A stretch of 64,000 nt of DNA from Multifurca ochricompacta (Eukaryota; Basidiomycota; Agaricomycetes; Russulales; Russulaceae), in NCBI GenBank assembly GCA_022496185.1, contig WTXG01000006.1, positions 682,001 through 746,000 of the forward strand, given 5' to 3'. This document shows, piece after piece, positions 50,848 through 63,755 of this stretch (positions are counted from its first letter, which is position 1; each line of letters opens with the position of its first letter). The notes under the pieces are model-generated. The model was not told where the DNA came from. It did not search any database and saw only the letters and a list, made by a program, of their open reading frames with translations. A program made the position numbers and the translations under genes.

Positions 50848-52699
50848 CTAGATGAATTAATACAACACTCCACGCAACCTTAATTGAGCGATCCCAAGCA
50901 TAAAGGCGGTTTGTCGGCGACCACAGTAAGCGCGCGTCAGAACGGTGATTATGTGTGTACTACGAGAACGGCCTTAGCGTAGATGCGTAGATAGTAGTCA
51001 GTGGCACTGACACCCTTCATTTGCTTTCTTGCTCGCAGGTGCATCAATGAACAGTAGATCTAGCTGGTGGAGCCTGTGTCGATTTACAGTGGCACTATTG
51101 CAAAGCTAACACACGGCAAATGGAGGTCCTGACTTCTATTGTACAATATTTCCATTGCGAACCTCACCTCATACCTATAACCTTTAGTCCGACAAACAAA
51201 CCAGACACGCATCTTTTCCTGTGCGCTTCTACTGTACCTTCCCAGCACATCATCCTCTCAGCTCGATTGATTTCTCTCACTGCGTTGTTGGTATCAGACC
51301 CACCCACCGGATTCCAGAGCTCCGTTCCTTTCCCCCGGGTGTGATGAGTTCCAATACTTTGCCAGTGAACGGTAGACTGTCGGAACTACTGGCTTCCCAC
51401 TTTGCAAAGAGGCTTGGGCCTTTCTTGCATCTCGCACATACGGTCCTGTGTCTCTCCTCATAGCAATTGCAGAAACGTGGCTGAGGTTGTAAGAACCTCG
51501 AACCAGTTATAACAAATATCAGAGCCACCCTGACAGTCTGTTTGAGAAGACCACGGCTCATTATTGCGTTTCTTTTTTCTTTTTATGTTTTCCGCATGCA
51601 TACATGGTCTAAGGGCGACAGTACAACATTAAGAATTATCAGGCGCCTCTGACGATTAGAGTGCACGTGGAATCACCGTAGTAAATAGGTCGCCAACGCT
51701 ATTGGTCAAAGAGGAGAGGCTGCTAGGGCCTTCGCTTCAGCTTCAGTTGACCCGTTTCTTGAAACCCTTATGGCTTGAAGGCCACCTTAGGCACATGGAT
51801 GCTGTACCAAAATTTGCTAGGTGTAGTTCGATTAGGGATTTGAAGCATGAGTGTGGAAGAAAGGCCAAACGTGAGGTCTCTGCTTCCTCGTTTGTGAGAA
51901 AGCTATGGATATCGTATGCTACAAGCTTGCGGATAGTAGAAGTAGGCCGCACATGTTTTGGTGGAAAGCCAGAGACCGCAAGCCTATTTCGAGGGCGCGA
52001 ACTGGTGAAATGCCGATCGACAGATATCCTGTTGCTTAGGCGAGAGTTTTCAAGTCCAGAGAGATGCGAGAGATGTATTGCTTGCAAGAAGGGCCGACTA
52101 GGGTTGCCATAACATAAAGCACTTGGTTCACAAGATGTCTCAGACGTTAAACCCCTTGTCATTAACATGCCCCTTTCATGCTTGTAAGCTTTATCAGATG
52201 AAAAGTGCTCCAGAGGTTAGAAGGTTTTTAAAATCCCAAGTCGGTGGCTACAAGTCAAGTTTTGGAGTCAAAGAATGCCGAACGATTTAATTCCGCCGCG
52301 GACGAGTAGTGTGGTTATGAGCATCATTTGCAGCAATAACATCAATGAAAATCGAAGCCGTGCTATACTATACTAGTAAATAATAAGTATCTGTCTGTTG
52401 GGTTCGTACTATTTGAGGCGTTTTGCAGTGCCCTCAGGGACGGCAAGCGGCGTATCAGTATCAAGAAAGAACGCATCACATGAAAGTGGCAACATTCGAC
52501 TCGCTCGTTCATTTTTATTATGCCTAACTACCAGTATTTGGGGGAACAAGCAAGGTTGGGACTAGGTGCCACACAGAATTCTGTAGCCCTACGGTACAGT
52601 ACAAAAAACAAAAAAAAAACTATCAGGTTTGGCGGTCAAAATCAGCATGCGTCGAGCGTCTATTGTCTCAAACCATCTCTTTCCCCCTTCCAAAAGGAA
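50848..52699. other. Long stretch without a recognisable gene
   Basis: Two overlapping opposite-strand open frames at 51702-52168 are the longest here and neither shows a family motif. No repeat or RNA gene was seen. Confidence 0.5.
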
Positions 52700-54225
52700 C
52701 TACGCCTTCAGCACAGGGGGGTGGATACCCCTTCCCAATCTTTCATGTGTACCATCGGCGAGTTCGTACGCAGGGCGATAGTGCGGTGAGCGCACAGGGA
52801 GGCCGCTTTCGTCGTTCGAGATATAGTTGGGAGCACTGCTATCCTTCGCAGGCTCGACTGATAGATTCTCTTCCCGCTTATCGTGAGCCTGTTGTGAGGC
52901 CTCCACGAATGCCTCTTGGATGGGACATCCGTGACATGCTGTCCCAGAATCGCTGACGATCACTTGCAAGCTTGCGAGATCCGGAAGGTCGCCTTGCTGT
53001 TGTGGCACTGACGTGGGTGGTGGGAGGAAGACAATCTTGGGGTCGGCTTTGGCGCAGCAGGAAGGCTTCGAGTCAGATGCGACGATAGTGGAGCCATTAG
53101 AGGTTGGCTGTGCGGACATCTTTTCTGTTGCGACGGGTGTAGGGGTGGGGTTGTGGGAGGAGTCTAAGATAGGGTCTAAGAATGAGGAGAGTAACAAGCT
53201 CGAGTAAGCTCTCGAGTCACAGTCACAGGAAAATACGGCTCCGAGGAATGCTCACGTGACGGTGACTGGAAGCCCTCATGTAAGCGGTCACCCACGAGAA
53301 GTGCTGGATTTCGAAAGGTGTTGTAAGTAGAACCAAGGGAGGTGTATCTAAGGTAGCAGGTAGAGATGATGGGCCATAAGAATCAGGTAAAGAGGAACAG
53401 ACACACCCCTCATTATACAAAGAACAATATGGGACTTTTAGCCGGCGAAGGAATGTCCACACGTCCGCGTAACCCCAGTTAATAATCGGGTGTACGCGCA
53501 CAAAAGGTGGCCAGTCGGGATCTGTCTTCACACGAAAGTCCAGCGTCGCTATTTACCCACAAGTTAGCCAAACTGACTAGTCGAAAAGACAGAACACGCA
53601 CCTCCATGTGGATCGGTCCGTCGCGTGCCAATAAAGATGGCCTCCACCATAGGGAAACGCGCGCTGTATAGCTCTAGAGCTTCACGCATACTGTCGACTC
53701 CGTTGAGTGGTGTGTCATCGCCTGACGTCGGTGACTTGACTGGAGCATTGACCAGGGAAGGTGGAGCACATGTGAAGACAGACAAATTATACGAGCGTGC
53801 AGCACGAGAAATGAAAGCTTCAAGTGCAGGAAAAGGTGAAGGTACAGGAATGTAGAGTGTGGGAATCGAAGGGTAGACAATGCGCTTGGCGAGGGCAGCA
53901 ACGTAAAGATGGAGAAGGACAGTGCCTGTGAAATCGGGGTCAACATCTGAGGTTGACAATCACAGGGTTGGGATGTACAATCCTTGCCGCCGTTGAAGCT
54001 CAAAGAAACTTTATCAGGGCTAGCAAGCAAATTGGATCAGTAAATGTACAGACGTGCAGACTAACGGGGGTCGTGCACTATCGGAGAAGAGGCTGCGCAC
54101 CCGTATTCATCGAGAGCATCATCAATCACTGCAAGCGCTTCTTTGACGAGAGGAGCAATGGGCTCGCTAGATGTTGCAAGGGCATATGTGTCATTTGTAA
54201 TAGTTGCCCAGTCAAAATTAGCCAT
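52700..54225 (-). CDS. FAD synthase (FMN adenylyltransferase), PAPS-reductase fold
   Basis: This enzyme transfers AMP from ATP to FMN. The start at 54225 gives [17 protein letters not shown]. The ATP-binding SFNGGKDCT is split by an intron and continues as [22 protein letters not shown], then [16 protein letters not shown] and [18 protein letters not shown] follow, all hallmarks of the yeast-type enzyme. The usual C-terminal [18 protein letters not shown] is present at about 52765-52710. Between them lie about 120 unexpected residues, rich in Pro and Ser, with two cysteine motifs (PSCCAKADP and [12 protein letters not shown]). An intron using donor GTGAGCATT keeps the whole in frame to the stop at 52700. 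The insert is lineage-specific or an added metal-binding part; I cannot tell which. Confidence 0.88.
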
Positions 54226-54923
54226 GATTACGGTCTCTGGAAAGAGGTAACGAGCTCGGGAAGGTATGAGGGGTGGGCCACTCCACTCGTAATTTACCAC
54301 CACCACCATCACGTGACATGTAATTTACGCCCTTGACTTTGCTTGTCCTCCTCACCTCACATACTATCGGGTCCCTTCCGGTTCAGGCCCATCTCCCGGA
54401 GAAGGAAACAGGGTAGGAACCAGCGATGGGATTCATTATGCTCGATACTTCAAATCATGATCATAATGGAAACGGACGCGATTGAAGTAAACCGTACTTA
54501 CAATGACCTCCGAGCCAATGGCAACTTTCTTCCCCCTTCCGCGGGTCCAGAAAGGAGGAGGTCCAGAGTCACTGACCCTTGCCATGGTTAATGATGATAG
54601 ATGGTACAAGATGCACTACCATGTACAACATGGAAGGTACTCGTTACCAAGTTTGAGATACGAAAGAGAATGCTGTCAAAGAAAACGTCAGTGAAGAAGG
54701 CCGAAGTGACGACAGAACTTGGGGCGTGTTTGAAGCATGAAGTAGGATGTAAAGTAAAGACAGATAGATAGAAAGATAGAAAGACGCATCGACGAACTTC
54801 GGACTGTTCTAAGTTGTATGATGGGAAATCCGAACGCGTAGAATGCGGGGTGCGAGTGCAAGTCGTCGGATCGGATTCCCTCACACCCTTACCTCCCTCC
54901 TCCAGGTCACTGGGATCAAGCAT
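54226..54923. other. Divergent promoter region between FAD synthase and MRE11
   Basis: No gene is seen. The region is bounded by start codons on both sides, so both promoters must fit in about 700 bp. The open frame at 54588-54923 (minus) has no motif. Confidence 0.55.
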
Positions 54924-57849
54924 ATGAGCAATTCGGACTCTGAGCTAGCAGCCCCACCACCGACTATAAAACATGATTGTGCGTATTCGATGTCAATATA
55001 GAGAAGTTCGTAAATAAACCATACAATCCTGTTTTTCTAGTCCCTGAGGATACTATCCGTATCCTACTAGCGACTGATAACCACATTGGATATCTAGAAC
55101 GTGACCCAATCCGTGGACAAGACTCAGTCAACACCTTCAAAGAAATACTACAACTTGCAGTTAAAAGCGATGTAAGACAAAACAATATACGCCATACTTA
55201 CAGCCGTTTAATCGACCTGCCCAGGTTGACTTTATTCTCCTCGCCGGTGATCTCTTTCACGAAAACCGGCCATCCCGTGATTGCTTGTACCAGGTTATGA
55301 GCCTTCTGCGAGAATATACCCTCGGAGAAAAACCAGTTCAAATTGAGCTCCTTAGCAACCCCAATGAGGGCAAAGCTACTGGTTACTCGTACGTGAAATT
55401 AGCCCCTTTTATGATCTTGATAGCTCAATGCACTCAGCTTCTCAGCTATCAACTACGAGGATGGCAATCTCAACGTCGCAATTCCAGTCTTCTCAATTCA
55501 TGGCAATCATGACGACCCACAAGGTGCTGGGCCGGTTAGCTTACTTTCATTTTCCTCCAGGTTGTCTCCTTACTTCAACTTAATTACTAGGAAGGGGCCC
55601 TCTGCGCACTCGATATGCTATCCGTGGCTGGACTTGTCAATTACATTGGAAAGGTCGAGCTTCCGCTCAACGACGTCCCTACCGAAGGGGTAGCTGTTCG
55701 ACCCGTTCTTTTGCGCAAGGGCAATACGCACCTTGGTCTCTATGGTATTGGGAATGTCAAGGATGCAAGAATGCATTTTGAGCTTCGTAGCAACCGCGTT
55801 CGGATGTATATGCCAAAGGATAAGGACGATTGGTTCAACTTGCTACTCTTGCACCAGAATCGGTACTCGATGACGCTACATTCGGATCATTTGAGCTCTC
55901 TGACTCTAGCGCAACCAGAGTCAAACATGGGCCCCAGGAATTCGTTCCTGAGGGGCTTTTTGATGATAGTGTTGATCTCATCGTCTGGGGTCATGAGCAT
56001 GACTGTCGCATCAGGCCTGAGCCGGTTCCAGGAAAGCGATACTCCATCTCGCAGCCCGGCTCATCTATTGCCACTTCCCTCGCTGAAGGCGAAGCTTTAG
56101 ATAAGTATGGAACCACATCACCCCTAGTCTTGGTAACCCACGCTGATGGGTCTTGCCTAAGACACGTCGCACTCCTGAAGATTCAAGGAAAAGAATTCGA
56201 AATGACACCAATCCCTCTGCGCACCGTGCGCCCGTTCGTGATGGATGAGATACTTCTTACGGAAGTTGCGGAAGAGGATGGTTTTGACGTTACAGATCAG
56301 ATGGAAGTTGCTAAGTACCTCAGACTCAGGGTTCGTCGGGAGAGACTATTGATCATAACCCCAAACTAAATTCGACTAGGTGACGGAGCTGATTGATAAG
56401 GCGAATGATATGTGGGACCAGAGAAATACTCAGGCGGTGCAGGAAGGGGAAGCCGAACTTCCTCGTATGCTTCCGCTAGTCCGACTAAAGGTTGTTGAAC
56501 TTCGTGTTTTGCTCCGGTACCATGTTCTGACGGCCCGATTTATACCCAGGTTGACACGACTGGCGTGTCAAGTATGTCAAACCCCATCCGCTTTGGCCAG
56601 GAATTTGCGGGAAGAATCGCAAACCCTCGGGATGTGCTTGTCTTTCATCGCGCAAAGAAGTCTGCCGCCCGACGCATTGTTGCTGATGAACCCAAACTGG
56701 TAGAATTAGACGGCGATGAGGAGGGCGATGGACTCGACAAGCTGGCCGCTGGACGAGTGCGAGTGCACTCACTCGTACAAGAGTATTTGCGTGCGCAAGA
56801 GATGCAGCTACTTGGCGAGTCGGGCATGTCGGATGCAATTCAAGTCTTTGTGGAAAAGGATGACGCTCACGCTATCAGTAAGTACGTATGACCTTTCTGC
56901 ACCCCCCGGGCCACCCGTGAGTAACCGAGTACAGGCATGTGGACCACACACTCAGAGCACTTATGAAGGGGGTTCAGGCGAGCGGTGAAGTACCCGAAGC
57001 GAATCTGGATGATGTGGTGAGTGAGCAGGTATGTAAGGTTTGGCAAATGGCTCACTTGAAGACCCATAAGCTCGAAAGGGTGCGCGAAGAGCGCGAAAGG
57101 CAATATATGGAGGAACAAAAAACTGGACAGATGAGCAGAGCGAAGGTTCGCAGTAGTTACGCAGCCTAGCCCACCATACTGATACTATCGCCTTAAAAGC
57201 GTGGGGCCAAGGGTCATGCCGAAGTGGACGATGATGAGGCTGGGTCGGTTGATTCCATGGCGATGGAAGTCGATGAGCCAGGAGATGACTTCGATTCAGA
57301 CTCTACTCGCCCACCACCGGAGAAGAAAAGTGCAGTCAGAGGGAAAAAAGCACCGCCACCGCATATCGGGGCCAAGAAGGCGTTGGCTTCTGGAAGGAGA
57401 AAGAATGCAGTGAGTAAAGCCTCGTTTTCTGTTCTTAGGACATATGACTCATATGTGTGAAGGCGGAAAGTGATGATGAGGATAATGAGGGACTAGATGG
57501 CGAAGAGGCACCAAGGACAGTAAAGCGAACCGGTCGCTTGGCCGCATCGACGTTTGTATTCAAGACCTTTCATCCACGACGAAATCTGACAAGCTTATAT
57601 ACAGCACCCAAAAGGCAAGCAAGAGAGGTATTACGAACAAACCTGCTCAAACACCGACCAAGACAAGACAGACGACGCTGGGCTTCGCACCGTCTGGCAC
57701 CTCTACCGTGCGGACATCAACTCGGACGGCAGCTGGGAGAGCACGAGGGAAGATAGCTACCGCTGTAAGTCAAAATATTTTCTGGCATTTAGAAACTTGC
57801 CGCTAAATACCCACATGGCCAGATTGAGGTGGACAGTAGCAGCGATTAA
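54924..57849 (+). CDS. MRE11 double-strand-break repair nuclease
   Basis: This is the nuclear nuclease subunit of the MRN/MRX complex. The phosphoesterase motifs are in order: [10 protein letters not shown] (D, H), [13 protein letters not shown] (GD), IHGNHDDP (GNHD), [15 protein letters not shown] (GHEH) and SQPGSS. The capping domain has [11 protein letters not shown] and [19 protein letters not shown]. Coiled-coil and acidic segments and a basic C-terminus (TAAGRARGK) close with EVDSSSD. I place thirteen exons from 54924-54978 to 57823-57849, many around 100-200 nt. A 57-nt intron at 56105-56161 is stop-free and divisible by three. One base is missing in exon 12 (57540-57590); adding it gives 756 codons. 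All catalytic residues are present. Confidence 0.95.
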
Positions 57850-58053
57850 TCCTGACTATCCAAGTAGTGGAAAGCCAATGGCATTGCCTGCAAGGGCTTA
57901 TTACGATACATTGCGTATCCACGACTCTTCGACCTCGCTATCTGTCCCTGGAATTCTAAATTCCAAATCTGGTGCATCGCACGCGATCGAGTATGTGGCT
58001 TGGCTTGCGAGAGTGAATTGTACTTTGTTTTTGCAAACTCTGCACAGCGTGTG

Positions 58054-59092
58054 ATGACTCTACTCGATCTTCCTATCGAATTGCTGATGGAAGTTTTGAA
58101 CATTGCGACCGTTTTCCACCCAATACCGGCTCATGTACTCGTCCTCAACAAATTTATATATGAAATCGCCTCACCAATCCTATACGAGCACCCGTATTTT
58201 CTATCTCTGTCTTCATTGGCGCGATTCCCTTCGATAATATGGGGATCAGATAGTGTGAAGAAACCCAGCACTATCACTATCAAACTTGCAGGGGGAGAGG
58301 TAGGGAAGGGCGCTTTTCGTCAACTATCTCGCCTCTTTGCAAATACCCGATTTCCGAAGATGCCATAAAGTCGAACAAGCTGGAGCTTGATGAACTGCGC
58401 CTGTGCATGCATTCTACAAGTGATAGTGATGCCGACGACCAAAGCCTCCAAGCGTTGGAGTTTGTGAAGTGAGTTTCTACCAAGCGATGCGCCTGAATGT
58501 TGACATGACTATGGATATGGATATACGTTGCAGCCCTCAGAGATTCAGGTGGACCGGACCTGATCCTGCGCACCATTTTTCCATTGCAGTGCGTGTACGA
58601 GAGCCTGATTTTGTTGCTCTCCACGCCTAAACCGACGTAGATCGTTTCATCGGCTGTTGGAGTGCTCTTCAGGCGTTTTCAAACGTGGACAAAGCTACAG
58701 GATCTACACCTCGCGAACATAGCCTTTCCCAGAGACGCGAAAGAACTCTTCTCCACACTCCCTTCTCTACGGACTCTTTATCTTGGCCAAGCGACGTTGG
58801 TTCCCGTCATCCCCCTTGCATGTCTCCTATGCGACCCACGAATGAACTCGCTCATGATCGTGAGGCTCGTAGACTGCTATGTAGAGAGCATATGGGGACC
58901 GCGACTAAGACGGGCCGACTCGAATGTGCAGTAGTTCAAGCACATTGCGGTGGGATATTGGTCGGGCAAGCCGGGCGAGGCAAAGATTATGCTGAGATGT
59001 TAGATCGAGTACGCACCGTTGTCCGGTGTGAGGCTTTGACAGAGAGGATAATGGGGGGAGATCGTGCGGATGGATTGAGTGTCTTCGAATAG
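58054..59092 (+). CDS. F-box/LRR-like protein of basidiomycete type
   Basis: This is a probable substrate adaptor of an SCF ubiquitin ligase, judged from an F-box-like start LLDLPIELLMEVLNIA followed by HVLVLNKFIYEIASPILY, a common pattern in mushroom F-box proteins. Leucine-rich stretches follow (WTKLQDLHLANIAF, LFSTLPSLRTLYLGQA, RLVDCYVESIWGPRLRRAD). The end is VRCEALTERIMGGDRADG. Exons are 58054-58468, 58534-58588 and 58641-59092. Two single bases are missing: in TTT at 58351-58353 (RFSEDAIKSN needs TTTT) and near 58920 (RADLECAV needs an extra C). With both the gene has 308 codons. The target is unknown. It follows MRE11 on the same strand, with a start 200 bp after the MRE11 stop. Confidence 0.68.
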
Positions 59093-59262
59093 CTGCCATT
59101 CTCATCAATTATGGCATAAAGTAATAGATACTGTCTGTGTGTACAAATGGGCCGGAATCGACAAGAAAAACCCTGACGTATCCCGCACACAAAACACGAA
59201 GATAATTGAAAAAAAAAAAAAAAGGTGAACTTGAAATGCGGAATTGGGCCCGGAAACCACGC

Positions 59263-59959
59263 CTATCCTAACCTCTCCGGAGGGGTGCAATTGCTGACCT
59301 GCTTCTCTGAGTCGCTAGGTTGACCGGCTCGACTCCTGGACCTTGCTGCAAAACCTTGAGAGCCTTCTCCACCTTGCTTGTTTGGACCTTCAGCATGCTC
59401 CGGACCTTTGGGATTCCGGACAATGGCCGAAATCGCACTACGATCCTTTGCTCCTACAATATTCTGGGTCGCACCAGAAAAGATACGCTCCCGTGCGGCG
59501 CTATATTGTGCGGAACGTTCAGCGTAAGTTCTCGTAGTGCTGTGTGCTGACGAGCCAGTATTCGGAGTTGGTGCCAAAGAGCGCTTAAGAATGCGAATGG
59601 GAGATTGGAAAGCGGAGGCAGGGGGCACTACACTCGAGGTAGATCCCGTCTTGGAGGATGTCACTATGAGTTGGGGCATAGGAGGCTTCTTATTTCTGTA
59701 GCAGTGGAAAGTCAGCCGGGAGAGGGAACGTTCAGGAGGAGAAAGATACGAACGCATTGTCCCATATCTTTTGGTTGTTATCCTCCTCTTCGGATGAGGA
59801 CGCTGACTCGTCCCAGTCATCAGGGATAGCGTTAGCAGGTATAGGAGGTTTATGGCGTGCCGAGATCCCATTCGCTACCTCATCATCCTAATGGCAGTTC
59901 AGGTGAGGGCGCAGGGAGATTGTAATCGGCTCTCTACTTACATCAACTAGATGGTCCAT
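59263..59959 (-). CDS. SUZ-domain protein (putative RNA-binding)
   Basis: This protein has 194 residues in three exons: 59959-59942 (18 nt, MDHLVD), 59887-59754 and 59695-59263. An acidic N-terminus (DDWDESASSSEEEDN) leads to PMPQLIVTSS, then the SUZ-type block IRILKRS...TYAERSAQYSAARERIF. A basic, Gly/Ser-rich tail ends in NCTPPERLG. SUZ domains bind RNA in SZRD1 and R3H proteins; the small size fits an SZRD1-like protein. It is convergent with the F-box gene, 170 bp away. Frame is clean throughout. Confidence 0.85.
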
Positions 59960-60341
59960 GGATCCGTGACCGCGGAAGGTACGTTCGACATAAAGCTGGA
60001 AGGTTGTTGAAGGCAAAGACACCACTCTGGGTGCGATACTCACACATGGCTATACCAGGCCATCAAAAGGAAGTCATGATTTTGATGATTGACAGACAGA
60101 TGGACAATCGAAGAATAGACTGCCACACACAGCAAACTTAGGACTATGGTAGAGTACCAGCCAGAGCAAAAAAAAAAAAATGTACATTCTAAAATCGATT
60201 ATTATCAACTTTTCAAACAATATGTACGCCGCCTTTGGTGGTGCAGGGGGAAACTAATGACTGTCGTGCTATAACTTGCCAATGCTCGGAGACGCTCTGG
60301 GGGCCAGGAATTGACATCGCGTGTCGCAATCAAACCGTAGT

Positions 60342-60817
60342 CTATTGTGACATTGGTGAAGGGGATGCGGTTGGGGAACCCGAAGCGACAGTTGCGTGTG
60401 CAAGATCTCGTTCAGTCTCAGGACTACGCACAACATCCTCCAATGTAAATCGCTTCCGGGCAGAGACAGGAGGGCAATTACGAATCAAGACAGAATCCTC
60501 CACACGAAGTTCTACGGAGTGGGTAAGGTTGGAGTGAATGAATGTTCGCGTTGACAAAAGTCGTTTGTGGAATAGAAAAGTGGAAGAATAAGAAGAAGAA
60601 AAAAACGTACGATTTCTCTCATCGTGCACTAGAAACTTTTTACTTCGGGAAATGCGCTAGAGAGGTTGTTTTTGAGAGAGAAATAGATGATTTGACCCAA
60701 AGCCAAACGAACCTTGCCAGTCCTTTTGTCAATAACCCAGCGAGAGACGGTAACAGTTGCTGTCTTGTTCATAAAACCAGCCTTGGTGACTACGCCAAAA
60801 AATGACATTGGAGGCAT
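60342..60817 (-). CDS. Mitochondrial ribosomal protein uS17m
   Basis: This is a small-subunit protein of the mitochondrial ribosome, 106 residues from exons 60817-60713, 60656-60611 and 60511-60342. Typical uS17 blocks are FFGVVTKAGFMNKTATVTV, WVIDKRTGK, RSKKFLVHDERN (spliced), and LRVEDSVLIRNCPPVSARKR then FTLEDVV. The tail is short and Ser/Pro-rich. No separate cleavable presequence stands out; many uS17m proteins import without one. The middle exon is only 46 nt and the unspliced frame hides it, so automated calls may miss it. Confidence 0.9.
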
Positions 60818-60954
60818 TTTCGATTGACGAGCTGCGTGTATCCGTGAAGTGAAAATGATGATGATGATGATGTGTGACTAGCAGGCTGGGGCCGGGGCCT
60901 AGCTCTAGGGAGACCCCCGATCAGCGCACTCAATGACCCAGTGTGGCATATAAT

Positions 60955-61045
60955 ACCGACCACCGACCATCGACCATCGACCACCGACCCATCGACTATC
61001 GACTATCAACTATCAACTATCAACTATCGACTATCGTATCGACGA
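60955..61045. repeat. Degenerate ATCGACT/ATCAACT tandem repeat
   Basis: About twelve units of seven to nine bases (CGACCATCG, ATCGACT, ATCAACT, then CGACGACCG) run head to tail. Units drift from CGACCATCG at the left end to ATCAACT in the middle. Confidence 0.85.
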
Positions 61046-62547
61046 CCGACGACCGCACCCATCGGCTTGTTCCTGGCACCGACACCGACCAACCATTTTC
61101 ATATGTCATGCATGGCCTTGGTCTTTCGATCAGCAAGTTTTGAAGCTGAAAATTGAGCCATCTCAAATATAAGCCTTTCGGGTCTTCTTCCTCTTCTTCT
61201 TCCCATCCGTTTTGCCGGACTTTGTTTATTGCTGGCTGGTATGACGGTTGGGTTCTACTATAAATTTATTTCCTGCCTAAAATTATGTGGCCTTCTTCTG
61301 GACTAGCCCGGACCCCCCTACTGAGAAGCTCATGGGTACCACGCGCTTTTCAACTTGAGCCGAGAGCGAAGACCGTTTAGCTAGTAGCATTACCTTTAAC
61401 CATGACGTGGCAGTTGTCCCTTGATCGGAATGTAAAGTACCTGGAACTGGCACCGAAAAGCGTAGGACTGCGCAGCGTGAGCGGTTCGAGGTTGAAGGAA
61501 AATATAACCCATCTCCCATCCATCAGAAGTAAGAAGAGAAGTGTGCGCTTATCAGGTTTCTATGCCTTGAATAGTTAGGTTCCGCACAATCTAGCGGGGG
61601 CGAGCAGATTGGATCCCTCCAGCTTTCTCCTTTTTTTTTTTTTGAATCTGAATCTTCCTCCTCCTGTAGATTTTACCACAGGGGCGGGGCTGTCGCGGGG
61701 GTCTTTTTTTTTTAAATTGTTGTTGTCCACATGGTCGTATCTGGCGTCTTTGTCGTCCACCGAGCGATAATCGATAGCGTTATTTTCAACCGAGTTGCGA
61801 GGAAGTTTTCTATTTCATCTCGATGCCTTAATCGAACAACTCATAGGTTGGATTGCTGTTCAAACCCCAAAGAGAAGTTTTACTAAAAGGATTCAAGTCA
61901 AGACCACATGCTCGGGCGTTAAATACGAGTGAGCAAATATGAGATGAGCGAGTTTGGCTGACCGACCTACAATAAAAAAAAACTTTCTCTCTCGCTTCGC
62001 TTCTCCATGACGTCCGCTCAGGTACACGCCACCGCACTGTCGACTATTTCTAATTTCTATATTACATTACACAACCAACCAACCAACCAACACAATTCAT
62101 AAATAATAATGTACCAACCACTTGCAGAATCGGTGAGACGTTCTTTTGATTCCGCTTCCGCAAAAAAAAAGAAAAGGTTCCAGCAGCTGAGCGCGTCAAG
62201 GAGACAATCTCCAATCAGTACATTAGAGAGAATGTTGTGTTTGTGTGCGTGTGGCGAAGATGGTCACACTTCCGCATTTGGCATCAAGGCACATGTTATC
62301 AATACAATATAATAATAATATCAATTTATTTATCAATAGCCGACGCTCGGTTCCGGGGAAGAAAAGAAGGGAAGAAAGTGTGAAACGATCGTACCTAAAA
62401 GGGAAGTTGGATTACGGAGCGCAACTTGCCAACAACTGGGGGTCACACGGGTATTGAAGGACCGGACCGAAGAATTGACGCATTCGATGCCGATGCGATG
62501 CGACGATTAGAAATCAATATGAAATCTATCAGATCCATCCTGAGACT

Positions 62548-62550
<3 letters not shown>

Positions 62551-62578
<28 letters not shown>
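62551..62578. repeat. TTTTCG hexanucleotide repeat
   Basis: Four and a half perfect units of GTTTTC. Confidence 0.9.
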
Positions 62579-63569
62579 CAGGTTTGAGTTTGTGTTGCCC
62601 ACATGGCTTGACGCAGGCGGCATATATAGACCTTACGTATAAGTGTAGTGGTGGCGCGCTACAGACTTGGAGGTTAGAGGATAGTTCGAGTGGTCAATGC
62701 TAGCTTCAGATATGTCAATTTGCGTCCCCTTCTATCTTGGTAAGAGGGGACCTTGTTAGTCCCCCCGTACAAGAAGGTGGGAGGATGGATTTCCTAGGTA
62801 AGAAGAGGGTGTCGACGGCTTAACTTTTTACCCGCGACGACGGCTTACAAAGTACAAGGTCCTGCTTCCATCGCTGTATGTTACAATTATGTGTTCGCAA
62901 TGATGTGACCGTTGGTGGACACAAACAAGCAACAAAGATACAAAGATGCAAAGACACAAAGACACAAAGACGGACAATATGTGGAAATGGAAATGGGGGG
63001 TGGGGCTACCATGAATATTCTCCGACGCGGACATTCGAGTGTTTCTTGGATGCGTGTTAGGAGACAGAATTGATACAGATACAGGTTTGTAGGTGAAGGC
63101 TTAGGATGGTGCATATGACACGAAGAGGCCGACGCGCGGATACAGGGTGGATTCTGATCTTCTGTTGTAGATTGGAGGCTCAGTACCATGATGGCAACAA
63201 AGTTACAAGATATTGAAGATATTGTAATCGTAACCATAAGGGGGTCAGTTAGTCACAGCACAGCACATTAAAGTGAGCCGGTAGTTGGCCACAGCCATTG
63301 TGTACGTAAGGCGCCAAAAACAAAATTGGTTGGAAGTTGGAAAATTTGGTTGGATTCGAGAAGCAAGAAAGAAGAGAAGTAGACTAGTTGGGAATTGTAA
63401 GAAAGAGTGCACATGGGAAGGGTTCGTTCGTGGGGTTCGTGGGCAAGTTGACGACTAATGACCTGAAGCGAAATATTCTGATCTCAGTAATGTTGGATGT
63501 TGAGAGCGGAAGTGCCGACGAGTAGGTATGACGAACCGAACGAACCCATAAGAAAGCTTCTACTTCTCT

Positions 63570-63655
63570 TCTCTCTGTGGTGTGTGAGTGTATGAGTGTG
63601 TGAGTGTGAGAGTGAGAGAGTGAGAGAGTGTGAGTGTGAGTGTGAGAGAGCGTCT
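63570..63655. repeat. GAGTGT-type repeat
   Basis: A purine/GT tract of GTGTGA, GTGAGA and GAGTGT units. Confidence 0.8.
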
Positions 63656-63755
63656 AATCGGTAAAGTTGAGATCTGAGTCTGAGATTTAGACTACTCAAT
63701 GGGGATGATTTCCTTTTTTAACTCACCCCACTCACCCACCCAACCAAACCAAGCA

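Noticed and set aside
51702..52168. Overlapping long frames on both strands (136 and 141 codons)
   Set aside because: Mutually antisense frames with no recognisable domain; I could not prefer either.
58601..58690. Inserted base in the F-box-like gene suggested by a frame change near 58680
   Set aside because: An intron from 58589 to 58640 with GT-AG ends puts the following LRR part in the right frame without any insertion.
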